Shown: in pieces, positions 6,920 through 15,877 of the stretch
How positions within the stretch are numbered: position 1 is the first letter of the stretch
How the letters are laid out: the number at the start of each line of letters is the position of its first letter
NCBI RefSeq assembly: GCF_022397915.1
Contig: NZ_JAKEUO010000028.1
Span: 1-41,437, forward strand
DNA: 41,437 nt
Reading direction: 5' to 3'
Origin: Vibrio sp. Isolate34
GTDB taxonomy: Bacteria; Pseudomonadota; Gammaproteobacteria; Enterobacterales; Vibrionaceae
Position numbers and translations under genes: made by a program
The notes under the pieces: model-generated
Seen by the model: only the letters and a program-made list of their open reading frames with translations
The model's database searches: none
Told to the model about the DNA's origin: nothing

Positions 6920-8053
6920 TTGACATCTTTTATTGATAACTTAGTGCCTCAGGCTGTAAAAAAATTAATACCTTATCAATCAGCAAGAAGAATTGGTGGT
7001 GATGGACGTGTCTGGTTAAACGCAAATGAATTGGAAAGCGCTTTGTTTCAACGAGAAGCCAGTCATAATCGTTACCCAGACTTTTTACCGCAAGACATTG
7101 CCAAGGGTTACCAAGCTTATTGCGGAACTGACGTTGCAACCGTTGCGGTGCGTGGTGCCGATGAAGCGATTGATTTACTGATCAGAACATTCTGCAAACC
7201 CGCTCAAGATAATATCCTTATTTGCTCACCAACGTATGCCATGTATGAGTTTTGCGCTGATGCATTAGCGATTGAAACGCTTGATTCTCCTTTGCAGGAA
7301 GATTTCAGTTTAGACGTTGCTGATATTCTGAATAAAGCTGAGTTGGCTAATATCGTTTTCCTTTGTTCGCCGAACAACCCAACAGGCAATGTGATTCCGA
7401 AATCGGATCTGATTCAGGTGCTTGAAGGGACTCAGGGTAAATCTTTGGTTGTGGTGGATGAAGCGTATATTGAGTTTGAACCGCAAACATCAGCCGTGAG
7501 CCTGATTGAACGCTACCCACATTTGGTTGTAATTCGCACCTTGTCTAAGGCATTTGGACTTGCAGCAGTACGCTGTGGTTTTATCTTGGCGAGTCAAAAT
7601 GTGATGCAGTATGTCTCAAAGCTCATTCCGCCATATCCAATGCCAGATTGTTCGTCTCAGATAGTTCTAGAGGCGTTATCTAATGAGCGTGTAACTGTGA
7701 TGCAAGAAGCAACCTCAAAGTTGGTTGAACTACGTAATCGCTTTGCTTCTGAACTGAATCAGTTTGATTTCATTGAGCGGGTTTACCCGTCTTCTACCAA
7801 CTTTGTGTTAATACGCCACAAGCCTGAACATGAGCTGTTTAGTGTATTGGCGAAAGATGGCATTGTGACAAGGAATCAACATCATGAGCCTGCATTACGT
7901 CACTGCGTTCGAATCAGTATTGGTAGCCCAGAGAGCATGGCGGAAGTGATAGCGTCACTTACAAGTTACCAGACCGGATTAGAAAAGAAGCAACAAACTC
8001 AACAGCTTCAAGATAAAGAACCTCAATTTCAACTCGACAAAGATCATATCTAG
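6920..8053 (+). CDS. HisC-type PLP-dependent aminotransferase
   Basis: A class I/II fold aminotransferase of 377 residues resembling histidinol-phosphate aminotransferase. Visible motifs in order are NANE (about 34-37), RYPD (51-54), RGADEAID (78-85), CSPNNPTGN (149-157), VVVDEAYIEF (177-186) and RTLSKAFGLAAVRCGF with PLP lysine K210; CVRISIGSPE near the end supplies the substrate-carboxylate arginine. It is not in a his operon, so it is probably a paralogue acting on another amino acid or amino-phosphate; the substrate cannot be read from sequence. The C-terminal ~25 residues are a Gln-rich polar tail. The start is TTG at 6920, with GAAAGGGA seven to eight bases upstream. The stop is followed almost at once by a binding-protein gene. 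Confidence 0.88.
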   Translation: MTSFIDNLVPQAVKKLIPYQSARRIGGDGRVWLNANELESALFQREASHNRYPDFLPQDIAKGYQAYCGTDVATVAVRGADEAIDLLIRTFCKPAQDNILICSPTYAMYEFCADALAIETLDSPLQEDFSLDVADILNKAELANIVFLCSPNNPTGNVIPKSDLIQVLEGTQGKSLVVVDEAYIEFEPQTSAVSLIERYPHLVVIRTLSKAFGLAAVRCGFILASQNVMQYVSKLIPPYPMPDCSSQIVLEALSNERVTVMQEATSKLVELRNRFASELNQFDFIERVYPSSTNFVLIRHKPEHELFSVLAKDGIVTRNQHHEPALRHCVRISIGSPESMAEVIASLTSYQTGLEKKQQTQQLQDKEPQFQLDKDHI

Positions 8054-8063
8054 GATGGCAATG

Positions 8064-8837
8064 ATGAAAAAGATAATACTAGGACTTGCTTGTGCGGCCG
8101 CTTTACTTGGTACAACGGTACAGGCGAAAGAAATCCGTTTGGCGTCAGATTTTACCTATCCGCCATTCAACTACAAAAATAGTGAAGGCGTGCCTGTCGG
8201 GTTTGATATTGAGATAGCTGATGCTTTGTGTGAGCAAGCTAAACTAGATTGTACTTGGGTATCACAAAGCTGGGACTCTCTAATTCCAAGCCTATTGGCA
8301 AGAAAGTCAGATGTGATAATGGCTTCTATGCGTATTACCGAAGAGCGTAAACGCAAAATCTTGTTTACTGACAAGTACTACCAAACACCAGCTGTATTTG
8401 TTGCTGCCAAAAGCACAGAGTTTGCAATTGATGAGACAGGTTTAGCGGGCAAAACCATCGGTGTTCAGCAAGGCACAATTCACGATCGTTACGTAACAGA
8501 TAAATTTGGTAGTGTTGCCAACATTAAGCGTTATACCGGGCAAGATGAAGTGTATCTGGATCTGAAAAATGGCCGTTTAGATCTCACCTTCGGCAATTCC
8601 GATCAACTGTCACTCGCTTTCTTAGATAAGAAAGAAGGAGAGGGCTTTGAATTCAAGGGTAAAGCGGTAACCGACAAAGCCTACATTGGCGAAGGCACGG
8701 CGTTAGCACTAAGAAAGCAAGATTCAAAACTGGCAAAACAGTTCAACAACGCCATCGAAGAGATCAGAGCCAATGGTACTTACGACAAGATTGCTTCTAA
8801 GTACTTCACGTTTGATATCTATGGTAGTGATTTGTAA
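8064..8837 (+). CDS. Family 3 periplasmic amino acid-binding protein (HisJ/ArgT-like)
   Basis: A secreted solute-binding protein of about 257 residues. The signal peptide is MKKIILGLACAAALLGTTVQA, followed by EIRLASDFTYPPFNYKN and GVPVGFDIEIADALCEQ, the classic start of polar amino acid (Lys/Arg/Orn or His) binding proteins; SLIPSLLARKSDVIMASMRITEERK supplies the ligand-contact region. The start is uncertain among ATGs at 8055, 8061 and 8064; AGGA at 8052-8055 overlaps the preceding stop and favours 8061 or 8064. It is co-transcribed with the aminotransferase, but no permease or ATPase gene follows, so it must use a transporter encoded elsewhere or act as a sensor-type binding protein (inference). 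Confidence 0.9.
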   Translation: MKKIILGLACAAALLGTTVQAKEIRLASDFTYPPFNYKNSEGVPVGFDIEIADALCEQAKLDCTWVSQSWDSLIPSLLARKSDVIMASMRITEERKRKILFTDKYYQTPAVFVAAKSTEFAIDETGLAGKTIGVQQGTIHDRYVTDKFGSVANIKRYTGQDEVYLDLKNGRLDLTFGNSDQLSLAFLDKKEGEGFEFKGKAVTDKAYIGEGTALALRKQDSKLAKQFNNAIEEIRANGTYDKIASKYFTFDIYGSDL

Positions 8838-8865
8838 TTGAGCTAGCGCCTAAAGTTAAATCACC

Positions 8866-8900
8866 AAAAAATCCGAGAGCTGTTAGGCACTCGGATTTTT
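8866..8900 (+). terminator. Rho-independent terminator after the binding-protein gene
   Basis: AAAAATCCGAG at 8867-8877 pairs with CTCGGATTTTT at 8890-8900 around a 12-base loop, ending in five T. It closes the aminotransferase/binding-protein operon. Confidence 0.88.
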
Positions 8901-9410
8901 GTTACAAACAATTCTACCCAGTAAGATTCCCACCATTGCCCTCATACCCGTTGATCCACTCTTGTACACAAAGCTTTATCTTTATTTCCTCTCCCAAGCG
9001 CAGTTAACATCCCACTTTTCGACCGATGAAACCTTCTTTGTCCATGCTTTGAAATTGGGTTTTAAGTCTTAAAATAACACAAGTTTACGTGTGGTTTTTA
9101 GTTAAGAGCTTGTTCTTGAAGCAGTTGAAAGTACCCAGAATCCCAAATAAATCCTAAAGTAGGCTAATTAATGGCTCAAATAGTGCCAAATATGATTGGT
9201 ATCACAATCAAATAAAGCATCAGGCTCACATACGAACCTTAGTTCACAAAACGTACAGGTGCTATTGTAATACAAAATTCATAAGGTAAGAATATTGTAA
9301 TGAAGCGTTACACGAGTGAGCGGTATGCAATTGATTTTTAGATCTCAAGCTCGGCTCTAACGTGACATATAAAACTGTACCTCTTACAAAAATGGATTCT
9401 GGAGAAGAAC
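8901..9410. promoter_or_regulatory. Upstream region of the TRAP operon with repeated motifs
   Basis: No gene is seen in these 510 bases. A nonamer TATTGTAAT occurs at 9263-9271 and again at 9293-9301, exactly 30 bp apart, and the second copy overlaps a 17 bp inverted repeat TGTAA-N7-TTACA at 9296-9312. This could be an operator for a regulator of dctPQM. A TATAAA at 9368-9373 is a possible -10, but no matching -35 is evident. The dctP ribosome site GGAGAAG is just before the start codon. Confidence 0.4.
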
Positions 9411-10370
9411 ATGAAAAAACACCTACTGACGATTGCTGCAGCATCAATTCTCATGACATTTGGAGCTCAAGCAAAAACTTTGACCCTAGGGCATGCAATG
9501 TCACTAGAAAGCGCTGCTCACCAAGGCATGGTGATCATGGCTGATAAAGTTAAAGAAAAATCGAATGGTGACCTTACGATTAAGATCTTTCCGAACGGTC
9601 AACTAGGCTCTGAGCGTGACCAAGCTGAGCAAGTTGTTACGGGCGCGATTGATATGGCGAAAATCAATGGTGGATTAGCTGAATCTTTTGAACCAACGTT
9701 TAAGGTTAATGCACTGCCTTTCTTATTCCGTGATGTTCCACATATGAGAACGTTCATGCGAAGTGAAGCTGCACAAGAGATGCTACTTTCAAGCGAAGGT
9801 AAAGGTTTCATTGGACTTACATTTTATGATTCAGGTACACGTAGCTTCTACGCTAAAAAAGCAATTAACTCGCCGGCCGATCTTGCAGGAATGAAAGTTC
9901 GAGTGCCTGGTTCTCCAACCATGATGGAAATGGTCAACCTATTAGGTGGTAAAGCAACACCTGTACCTTTCAATGAGGTATATACAGCACTGCAACAAGG
10001 CGTAATTGATGGTGCTGAAAACAATATTTCTAGCTTAGTTGAAATGAAACACAGTGAAGTTGCTAAATTTTACTCTATGGACCAGCACATGATGACACCC
10101 GATGTGATCATCATTTCAGAATATAAATGGGCTTCACTAACGCCAGACGAACAAAAAATCTTAAAGGAAGCAGCAGCAGAGTCTCTTGAAGAGCAGATCA
10201 AGATCTGGGACGCAACAGATGACATGAACAAAGAGAAAGGAATGAAAGCAGGCGTAACGTTTGTTGAGGTTGATAAAGCCCCTTTCCGTGCAGCTGTTAA
10301 ACCTATGATTGATGAAGCGAAAAAAGACCCTAAATTAGCTTCATTCATTGAAAAAATTGAAGTTCTTTAA
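9411..10370 (+). CDS. dctP: TRAP transporter solute-binding protein DctP
   Basis: The periplasmic binding component of a tripartite ATP-independent transporter, 319 residues. The signal peptide ends at about GAQA (residue 21). The family pattern is clear: SNGDLTIKIFPNGQLGSERD, then AGMKVRVPGSPTMMEM with R164 as the likely carboxylate-binding arginine, then FNEVYTALQQGVIDGAENN. Ligands of this family are usually organic or sugar acids; the exact one is not readable here. It is the first gene of dctPQM and is followed by a terminator-like hairpin before dctQ, which would favour excess binding protein over membrane subunits. Confidence 0.94.
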   Translation: MKKHLLTIAAASILMTFGAQAKTLTLGHAMSLESAAHQGMVIMADKVKEKSNGDLTIKIFPNGQLGSERDQAEQVVTGAIDMAKINGGLAESFEPTFKVNALPFLFRDVPHMRTFMRSEAAQEMLLSSEGKGFIGLTFYDSGTRSFYAKKAINSPADLAGMKVRVPGSPTMMEMVNLLGGKATPVPFNEVYTALQQGVIDGAENNISSLVEMKHSEVAKFYSMDQHMMTPDVIIISEYKWASLTPDEQKILKEAAAESLEEQIKIWDATDDMNKEKGMKAGVTFVEVDKAPFRAAVKPMIDEAKKDPKLASFIEKIEVL

Positions 10371-10390
10371 CCAGTATTAGTGAAAATATA

Positions 10391-10424
10391 ATTTTGCCTT
10401 GGCTTTGCTAAGGCAAAATTTTTT
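10391..10424 (+). terminator. Intra-operon terminator/attenuator between dctP and dctQ
   Basis: ATTTTGCCTT at 10391-10400 pairs with AAGGCAAAAT at 10410-10419 over a nine-base loop and is followed by a T run to 10424. It has the form of a rho-independent terminator inside the operon. Partial read-through, or protection of the 3' end of dctP mRNA, is inferred. Confidence 0.75.
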
Positions 10425-10437
10425 GAGGTATCACCCC

Positions 10438-10917
10438 ATGTTAGCAACTTTCAGAAACCTACTTGATAGGTTGATTCTTTTTGTCTCTTCTTTTGCACTC
10501 ATGTTACTGGTCGTGACGGTCACTTGGCAGGTTTTTAGTCGCTATGTGTTGAATGACCCAAGTAACTGGACTGATGAACTTGCTCGTTATGCGATGGTAT
10601 GGCTGGGGTTATTGGGAGCAAGTTACTTATTTGGTATCAAAGGACACTTAGCAATAACGTTATTGGATGGTTATCTTAAGGGCAAAGCACACATAGCACT
10701 GCATTTACTCATCAATGTAATTTCTGGCGCATTTGTCTCTTTAGCAATGCTTCAAGGTGGTATTGCCTTAATGGGAAGAACCACACAACAACTATCTCCA
10801 GCACTGCAATTACCGATGTCGACGGTCTATTCAATATTGCCAATTTCAGCCGTTATTATCCTCATCTATTTGGTCATGAATACGTTTGATCTTTTTTGTG
10901 AACCCAATAAAAAGTAA
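10438..10917 (+). CDS. dctQ: TRAP transporter small membrane subunit DctQ
   Basis: The 159-residue small permease subunit. About four hydrophobic segments are visible, including FVSSFALMLLVVTVTWQVFS and YAMVWLGLLGASYLFG, with the family motif NDPSNWTDELARYAMVWLGLLG between the first two. ATG at 10438 is chosen because GAGGT lies nine to ten bases upstream. An upstream in-frame TTG at 10399 would begin inside the terminator hairpin and is unlikely. The gene is followed after 21 bases by dctM. Confidence 0.92.
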   Translation: MLATFRNLLDRLILFVSSFALMLLVVTVTWQVFSRYVLNDPSNWTDELARYAMVWLGLLGASYLFGIKGHLAITLLDGYLKGKAHIALHLLINVISGAFVSLAMLQGGIALMGRTTQQLSPALQLPMSTVYSILPISAVIILIYLVMNTFDLFCEPNKK

Positions 10918-10938
10918 GTTATAAAAGGACCTTATATT

Positions 10939-12246
10939 ATGGATTTGTCCATTGGTGTTTGGCTGCTAGGCCTCTTCTTATTCATGATCGCGATAAGCAT
11001 GCCCATTGCGATTGCAATTGCTATGTCATCTTTAACGATCATGTATTTCATCTTACCGTTTGAAGTCGCAAGTATTACTGCGGGTCAAAAAATTATTACC
11101 GGTATCGATAGTTTCAGTTTATTAGCAATCCCTTTCTTTATCCTCGCTGGGAATATAATGAATGTGGGTGGTATAGCGAGTCGACTGATCAACCTTGCAA
11201 AGCTCTTGGTGGGTTGGATTCCTGGTTCACTTTTCCACGTTAATATCTTTGCAAATATGATGTTTGGCGCCGTTTCAGGATCAGCCGTTGCAGCTGCAGC
11301 AGCGGTAGGCAAAACCTTAGGCCCTGAATTAGAAAAAGATGGTTATGATAAAAACTTAGCAACAGCAGTAAACGTTGCATCTTGCCCGGCTGGTTTATTA
11401 ATACCGCCGAGTAATTCGCTGATCGTATTTTCAGTGGTATCGGGTGGAACATCCGTTGCGGCACTGTTTATCGCAGGTTATGTCCCAGGTATTTTAATGG
11501 GTCTAAGTTGTATGGTCGTAGCCTATTTCATCGCTAAAAAGAAAGGCTATAAAACAAGTGCCAATGACGGCTTTACAACGAAAGATGTGCTTAATATTGT
11601 TTGGCAAGCAACGCCAAGCTTGGGGCTTATTGTTGTTGTTATTGGCGGTATTATTGGTGGTGTGTTCACTGCAACAGAAGGGGCATGTATAGCGGTTCTG
11701 TACTCTTTTATACTGTCACTCTGTTACCGAACCCTCAAGTGGGAGCACTTCCCGGTAATTTGCAGAGAAACCGTTCAGGTGACTGGCATTATGTTGTTCT
11801 TGATTGGTGCTTCTACCATTATGTCATGGGCAATGGCTTTTACTGGTCTACCAACAATGATCAGTGATTGGATGCTCTCTATTTCAGATAATCCGATTAT
11901 CATCTTTATTCTGATGAATCTGATTCTACTGATTGTGGGTATGTTTATGGATTTGACGCCAGCCGTATTGATCTTTACCCCTATCTTTATGCCGATAGCC
12001 GAGCATTTAGGCATGCATCCCATTCACTTTGCGATGATGATTATCTTCAACTTATGTATTGGCATTGCCACGCCACCCGTTGGTACTGCGCTATTTGTAG
12101 GCTGTAGTGTCAGTGGTTCTAAAATTGAGAATGTTATAAGAAGTATCATGCCGTTTTGTGCCGTATTGATCGTCACATTGTTGGCCATTACTTTTATTCC
12201 AGAAATCAGCTTGGCTCTTCCTCGTGCATTTGGGTTAATCAATTAA
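10939..12246 (+). CDS. dctM: TRAP transporter large membrane subunit DctM
   Basis: The 435-residue large permease subunit, which provides the sodium-coupled translocation pathway. It is hydrophobic throughout, with about 11-12 membrane segments, and carries family motifs IPFFILAGNIMNVGGIASRL, MFGAVSGSAVAAAAAVG and IGIATPPVGTALFVG near the C-terminus. The ribosome site AAAGGACC precedes ATG. The length is typical of separate (unfused) DctM. It ends the operon, with a strong hairpin at 12295-12323 beyond it. Confidence 0.95.
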   Translation: MDLSIGVWLLGLFLFMIAISMPIAIAIAMSSLTIMYFILPFEVASITAGQKIITGIDSFSLLAIPFFILAGNIMNVGGIASRLINLAKLLVGWIPGSLFHVNIFANMMFGAVSGSAVAAAAAVGKTLGPELEKDGYDKNLATAVNVASCPAGLLIPPSNSLIVFSVVSGGTSVAALFIAGYVPGILMGLSCMVVAYFIAKKKGYKTSANDGFTTKDVLNIVWQATPSLGLIVVVIGGIIGGVFTATEGACIAVLYSFILSLCYRTLKWEHFPVICRETVQVTGIMLFLIGASTIMSWAMAFTGLPTMISDWMLSISDNPIIIFILMNLILLIVGMFMDLTPAVLIFTPIFMPIAEHLGMHPIHFAMMIIFNLCIGIATPPVGTALFVGCSVSGSKIENVIRSIMPFCAVLIVTLLAITFIPEISLALPRAFGLIN

Positions 12247-12294
12247 CCTTTCAAGTACGAGATTAATCGACTCAACTAGAATAAGTATCTAATA

Positions 12295-12323
12295 AAAAAC
12301 CGCCTTAAAATAAGGCGGTTTTT
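12295..12323. terminator. Bidirectional terminator between dctM and the symporter gene
   Basis: AAAAACCGCCTTA at 12295-12307 pairs perfectly with TAAGGCGGTTTTT at 12311-12323 over a three-base loop. A and T runs on both flanks let it work in both directions. Confidence 0.93.
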
Positions 12324-12351
12324 ATTTATTCATTCAAAGTGAACGACAAGA

Positions 12352-13611
12352 TTAAGCTTGCTGTTTTTGCAGCTCAGCTTCTTTCGCTTCGTCTTCGATT
12401 AGAGAATCAACGATGACTGCACATGCTGCATCACCAGTGATGTTCAGAGCAGTACGGATCATGTCGAAGATACGGTCTAGAGCGAACAACAGAGGTAGAC
12501 CTTCGATAGGAATACCAGCCGCTAGAAGAACTGCAACCACTAGGAAAGAAGGACCTGGAACACCTGCTTGACCAACTGCACCTAGTGTAGACGTAACGAT
12601 GATAGCAACGTAAGCGCCCATAGATAGGTCGATGTTGAATAGCTGAGCGAAGAAGATAGCCACTAGGCCGTAGTAGATCGCGTTACCAGACATGTTGATC
12701 GTTGCGCCAAGAGGCAGAACGAATGAAGCGGTAGAGTTACGAACGCCAAGTTCTTTCTCAACTGTTTCCATTGTTACTGGTAGTGTCGCCATTGATGAAG
12801 CCGTTGATAGTGCAACCGCTTGAGGCTTCTTCATTGCGACTAGGAACTTCTTAGCTGAAGTCTTAGTGAAGATTTGAATCATCAGTGGGTAAGCAACAAA
12901 GCCGAAGATAAGGATTGCAGCGATGTAAACGATGAACAGTTTGAATACAACCATTAGTGCGCCAAAACCGAACGTACCTACTGCTTCTGCCATTAGACCG
13001 AATACGCCAAGTGGTGCAATGATCATCACTTTGTTGATCATCCATACCATAGCGTCAACAATCGCGTTTACGCCATTGATGATAGGGTCACGTTTTTCTT
13101 TCGCTTGCTTAGAAAGCGCGATACCAAAGAATAAGCAGAAAACTAGAATTTGCAGAATGTTTGCTTCGTTCAATGATTGGAAAACGTTGGTAGGGATCAT
13201 GCCAGTAATGGTTGCCCAGAACGTTGGAAGTTCGCCTTTCGCAGCGTATTCAGAAGAGAACATGCCTTCTACGCCAGAAACATCGATACCACGACCCGGT
13301 TCGAATACTTCACCCATTACAAGCGCTAGTGCTACAGCAAGTGCAGACGTTAGTGCGAAGTAACCCAGTGTTGTCACACCGACTTTACCAGCCGATGAGC
13401 TGTTACCTAGACCAGCAGCACCTGAAATTAGGGCAACCGCGACTAGAGGGATAACCAGCATCTTGATCAAGTTGATGAAGATAGCACCCAGTGGAGCGAA
13501 CATAGTTGCGCTGTCACCCATCATCGCGCCGACTACGGTACCGATGATCATTGCAATAACGACTTGAACGCCGATGTTGCTTAGTAAATTCTTTTCTTTT
13601 AACACTTCCAT
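12352..13611 (-). CDS. Dicarboxylate/amino acid:cation symporter (DAACS family)
   Basis: A secondary transporter of 419 residues in the GltP/GltT/DctA family, taking up glutamate, aspartate, other amino acids or dicarboxylates with Na+ or H+. Family signatures include NLIKMLVIPLVAVALISG, the serine-rich hairpin STASSMATLPVTMETVEKEL and the TM7 motif ATINMSGNAIYYG with the conserved N-M-x-G core. LDRIFDMIRTALNITGDA lies in TM8. The start at 13611 (MEVLKEKNLLSN) is preferred over an ATG at 13671 because AGAGGTT is correctly spaced and the extra 20 residues look non-coding. Substrate specificity is not determined. It is convergent with dctM. Confidence 0.93.
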   Translation of the reverse strand: MEVLKEKNLLSNIGVQVVIAMIIGTVVGAMMGDSATMFAPLGAIFINLIKMLVIPLVAVALISGAAGLGNSSSAGKVGVTTLGYFALTSALAVALALVMGEVFEPGRGIDVSGVEGMFSSEYAAKGELPTFWATITGMIPTNVFQSLNEANILQILVFCLFFGIALSKQAKEKRDPIINGVNAIVDAMVWMINKVMIIAPLGVFGLMAEAVGTFGFGALMVVFKLFIVYIAAILIFGFVAYPLMIQIFTKTSAKKFLVAMKKPQAVALSTASSMATLPVTMETVEKELGVRNSTASFVLPLGATINMSGNAIYYGLVAIFFAQLFNIDLSMGAYVAIIVTSTLGAVGQAGVPGPSFLVVAVLLAAGIPIEGLPLLFALDRIFDMIRTALNITGDAACAVIVDSLIEDEAKEAELQKQQA

Positions 13612-14081
13612 AACCTCTGTGCTACTAAATATAAAAATCCCAGAACTACCCACCAATGTACGATGTACCATTGGATAAATATTTCGCGAAGAGTTTTACA
13701 CGTATCCTTTACATTTATCAATATGAGCAGAGGTGAAAGACGTCTAAAAATAGGAAGTCTAATGTTATCTGTCGTTTTTTTGTACCGGTGCAAACGTTTG
13801 CTTTTGTTTTTATTGGTTAGTTATTTGTCGAGTTTATAAATGTAAATCTATCTGGTGTTATGTGAATGATTTCTATGCTTCGGTATTTAGTGGGTTTTGT
13901 TAACATTTTCGTTTCATCTTTGCGTTTTTTTTGCTCGTTGCGAACGAGGTGAGATTTTGAGCTGTGTGTTGTGTGAAATTCAGCCTGAACTATGCTTAAG
14001 ATATCTATTTATTACCAAGATGTTACCTCTACGCTTTAAATAAAACGTCTATCTAGCATCTCAGTTGTAAGGAGAGGGGCT
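13612..14081. other. Divergent intergenic region upstream of the symporter and nfeD
   Basis: These 470 bases carry no credible gene. They are strongly T-rich on the plus strand (13740-13960) and must hold the promoters of both flanking genes. I could not assign a reliable operator; several TGTGA half-sites occur without a good second half. A ribosome site AAGGAGAGG is at about 14069-14078. Confidence 0.45.
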
Positions 14082-15489
14082 ATGACTTTTATATTAAAGT
14101 GCTTGTTCGCGTTTCTTCTGTTGTTCGCCTCTGCTAATGTTCAGGCCGATGATGTCTGGGTGATAGAGGTGAATGGAGGTATAGGTCCGGCGACCAGTGA
14201 CTACCTCACGAGAGAAATAGAACAAGCTCACGACGAGCAAGCTAAGCTCATCATATTGAAAATGAACACGCCCGGCGGGTTAGATACGTCGATGCGTGAC
14301 ATTATCAGATCCATCACCACGTCACCGATTCCGATAGCAACTTGGGTTGGACCAGCAGGTTCACGCGCAGCAAGCTGCAGGGACTTATATTTTATTCGCC
14401 AGTCACATCGCATCTATGGCTCCCGGAACCAACTTAGGCGCCGCGACTCCAGTGTCTCTTGGTGGAGGTAAAGGCCCTTCTAATCCGTTATCTCCACAAG
14501 AAGACGCCAATAAAGACGACAGCGCCACAGCCAGTGAGCAAAGTTCACCTAAAGAAGATAACTCTGAGCAAGTAAAAGCCACAACGGCGATTGAGAAGAA
14601 GGTGATCAACGATGCGTCCGCTTACATTATTAGCTTGGCTAAATTGCACAATCGTAATGAAGAGTGGGCAGAAAAGGCGGTAAGAGAAGCGGCGAGTTTA
14701 GATTCAGAGAATGCGCTCGAACTTAACGTCATTGATTTCATCGCGAGTGATTTACAGCAGCTAGTGGAAATGAGCAACGGACGCACCATCACAATCAATG
14801 GCGTCAGTCAGCAAGTTCAATTAAGTGATGTGGCGTTTGTCGAGCGAGAACAAGACTGGCGCTTTAGTTTGCTTTCTGTGATTACGAATCCAAACGTTGC
14901 TTATATCTTAATGCTGATTGGTATCTACGGCTTGTTGCTTGAGTTTTATAACCCAGGTGTCGGCTTGCCAGGGGTACTTGGTGGTATCTGCTTGGTGTTA
15001 GCTATGTACTCCTTACAAATGTTGCCTGTGAGCTATGCAGGTCTCGCCCTCATTCTACTCGGTATTGCCTTGATGGTCGCCGAAGCCTTTAGTCCGAGCT
15101 TTGGTATTTTTGGCTTAGGGGGCGTTGCTGCGTTTTCACTTGGTTCCATCATGTTGATGGACACTGAGGTGCCGGGTTACCAAATCGCATTACCGTTAAT
15201 TATCGGAATCAGTTTGTTCTCTGTAGCGTTTATCGTCGTAACAATATCAATGCTAGTCCGAGTAAGAAACAAGCCAGTGACGACTGGGATGGAAGCGGTT
15301 GTCGGTGAGATTGGTAAAGTCGTCAGCGGTTTCCCAGGTGCGGGTCGTGTGCTGGTTGAAGGTGAGATCTGGCAAGCTAAGTGCGCTAATGAACTGAAAG
15401 CAGGGCAGAGTATCAGAGTCACCAAGCTCACAGGGCTTTCTTTGGATGTTGAAGCGCTGCCCGATGAGACACCATCGAAATCTAGTTAG
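14082..15489 (+). pseudogene. nfeD: NfeD-family membrane serine protease gene with a frameshift
   Basis: Two overlapping frames encode one long NfeD (ClpP-class membrane-bound protease, slipin partner). The first frame has a signal peptide (to about QA, residue 22), VWVIEVNGGIGPATSDYL, LKMNTPGGLDTSMRD and WVGPAGSRAAS, where the last Ser (residue 98) is the predicted nucleophile. There the frame shifts: dropping T14376 joins AAS to AGTYILFASHIASMAPGTNL, as in intact homologues, and the second frame runs to 15489 with the candidate catalytic Lys region (EKKVINDASAYI), four or more membrane segments and the C-terminal OB-fold (GEIGKVVSGFPGAGRVLVEG). No slippery heptamer is visible, so this looks like a mutation or a sequence error rather than programmed shifting. 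The ribosome site is strong. Confidence 0.85.
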
Positions 15490-15584
15490 CGCGAACTGTT
15501 AGCACGCACTGTTAGCGCGGAATGCTAGCACAAATTTGATTGAATTATTAATTGCTTAGCCATCGTTACCATTAGGGGGCGGTT

Positions 15585-15855
15585 ATGTTTATACACACTA
15601 TAGGTATTGTCATCGTGCTCGTTGTCTTGTTGATAGCCAGCATGTTCCGAGTTCTGCGCGAGTACGAGCGTGCAGTGGTGTTCTTCCTTGGGCGCTTTTA
15701 TGGTGTGAATGCAGACACTAACCGAGGTCGCGAATGAACGCACCACAACCATCGTATTCCCGATGCCTGTCGATTTGGTGGATAAAATCACTGACCCGAT
15801 CAAAGCGACACTCAATGAGGCTGCGATTAAGAAAGCGATGAAGTCGGAAGATTAA
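15585..15855 (+). pseudogene. Slipin (SPFH/stomatin-like) gene with a large internal deletion
   Basis: ATG at 15585, with GGGGG upstream, starts a typical slipin N-terminus: one membrane segment (IGIVIVLVVLLIASMFRVL) then REYERAVVFFLGRFYGV. At about 15708-15712 the sequence jumps to a slipin C-terminal part in another frame: QTLTEVANERTTTIVFPMPV continuing to KKAMKSED and TAA at 15853-15855. The first frame stops at 15736-15738 after RGRE. Compared with normal slipins of about 250-260 residues, most of the SPFH domain (roughly 500 bp or more) is missing. Slipins are cleaved or regulated by the adjacent NfeD, which is also broken here. Confidence 0.85.
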
Positions 15856-15877
15856 CAAGTTTTTCCGACAGAAATAA

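Noticed and set aside
12932..13363. Plus-strand open frame opposite the DAACS gene
   Set aside because: It is antisense to a clear, conserved transporter gene and has no domain or good ribosome site.
14347..15489. Separate protein starting at 14347
   Set aside because: It is the downstream frame of the frameshifted nfeD; its first residues (before AGTYILFASH) do not match the family and no ribosome site precedes it.
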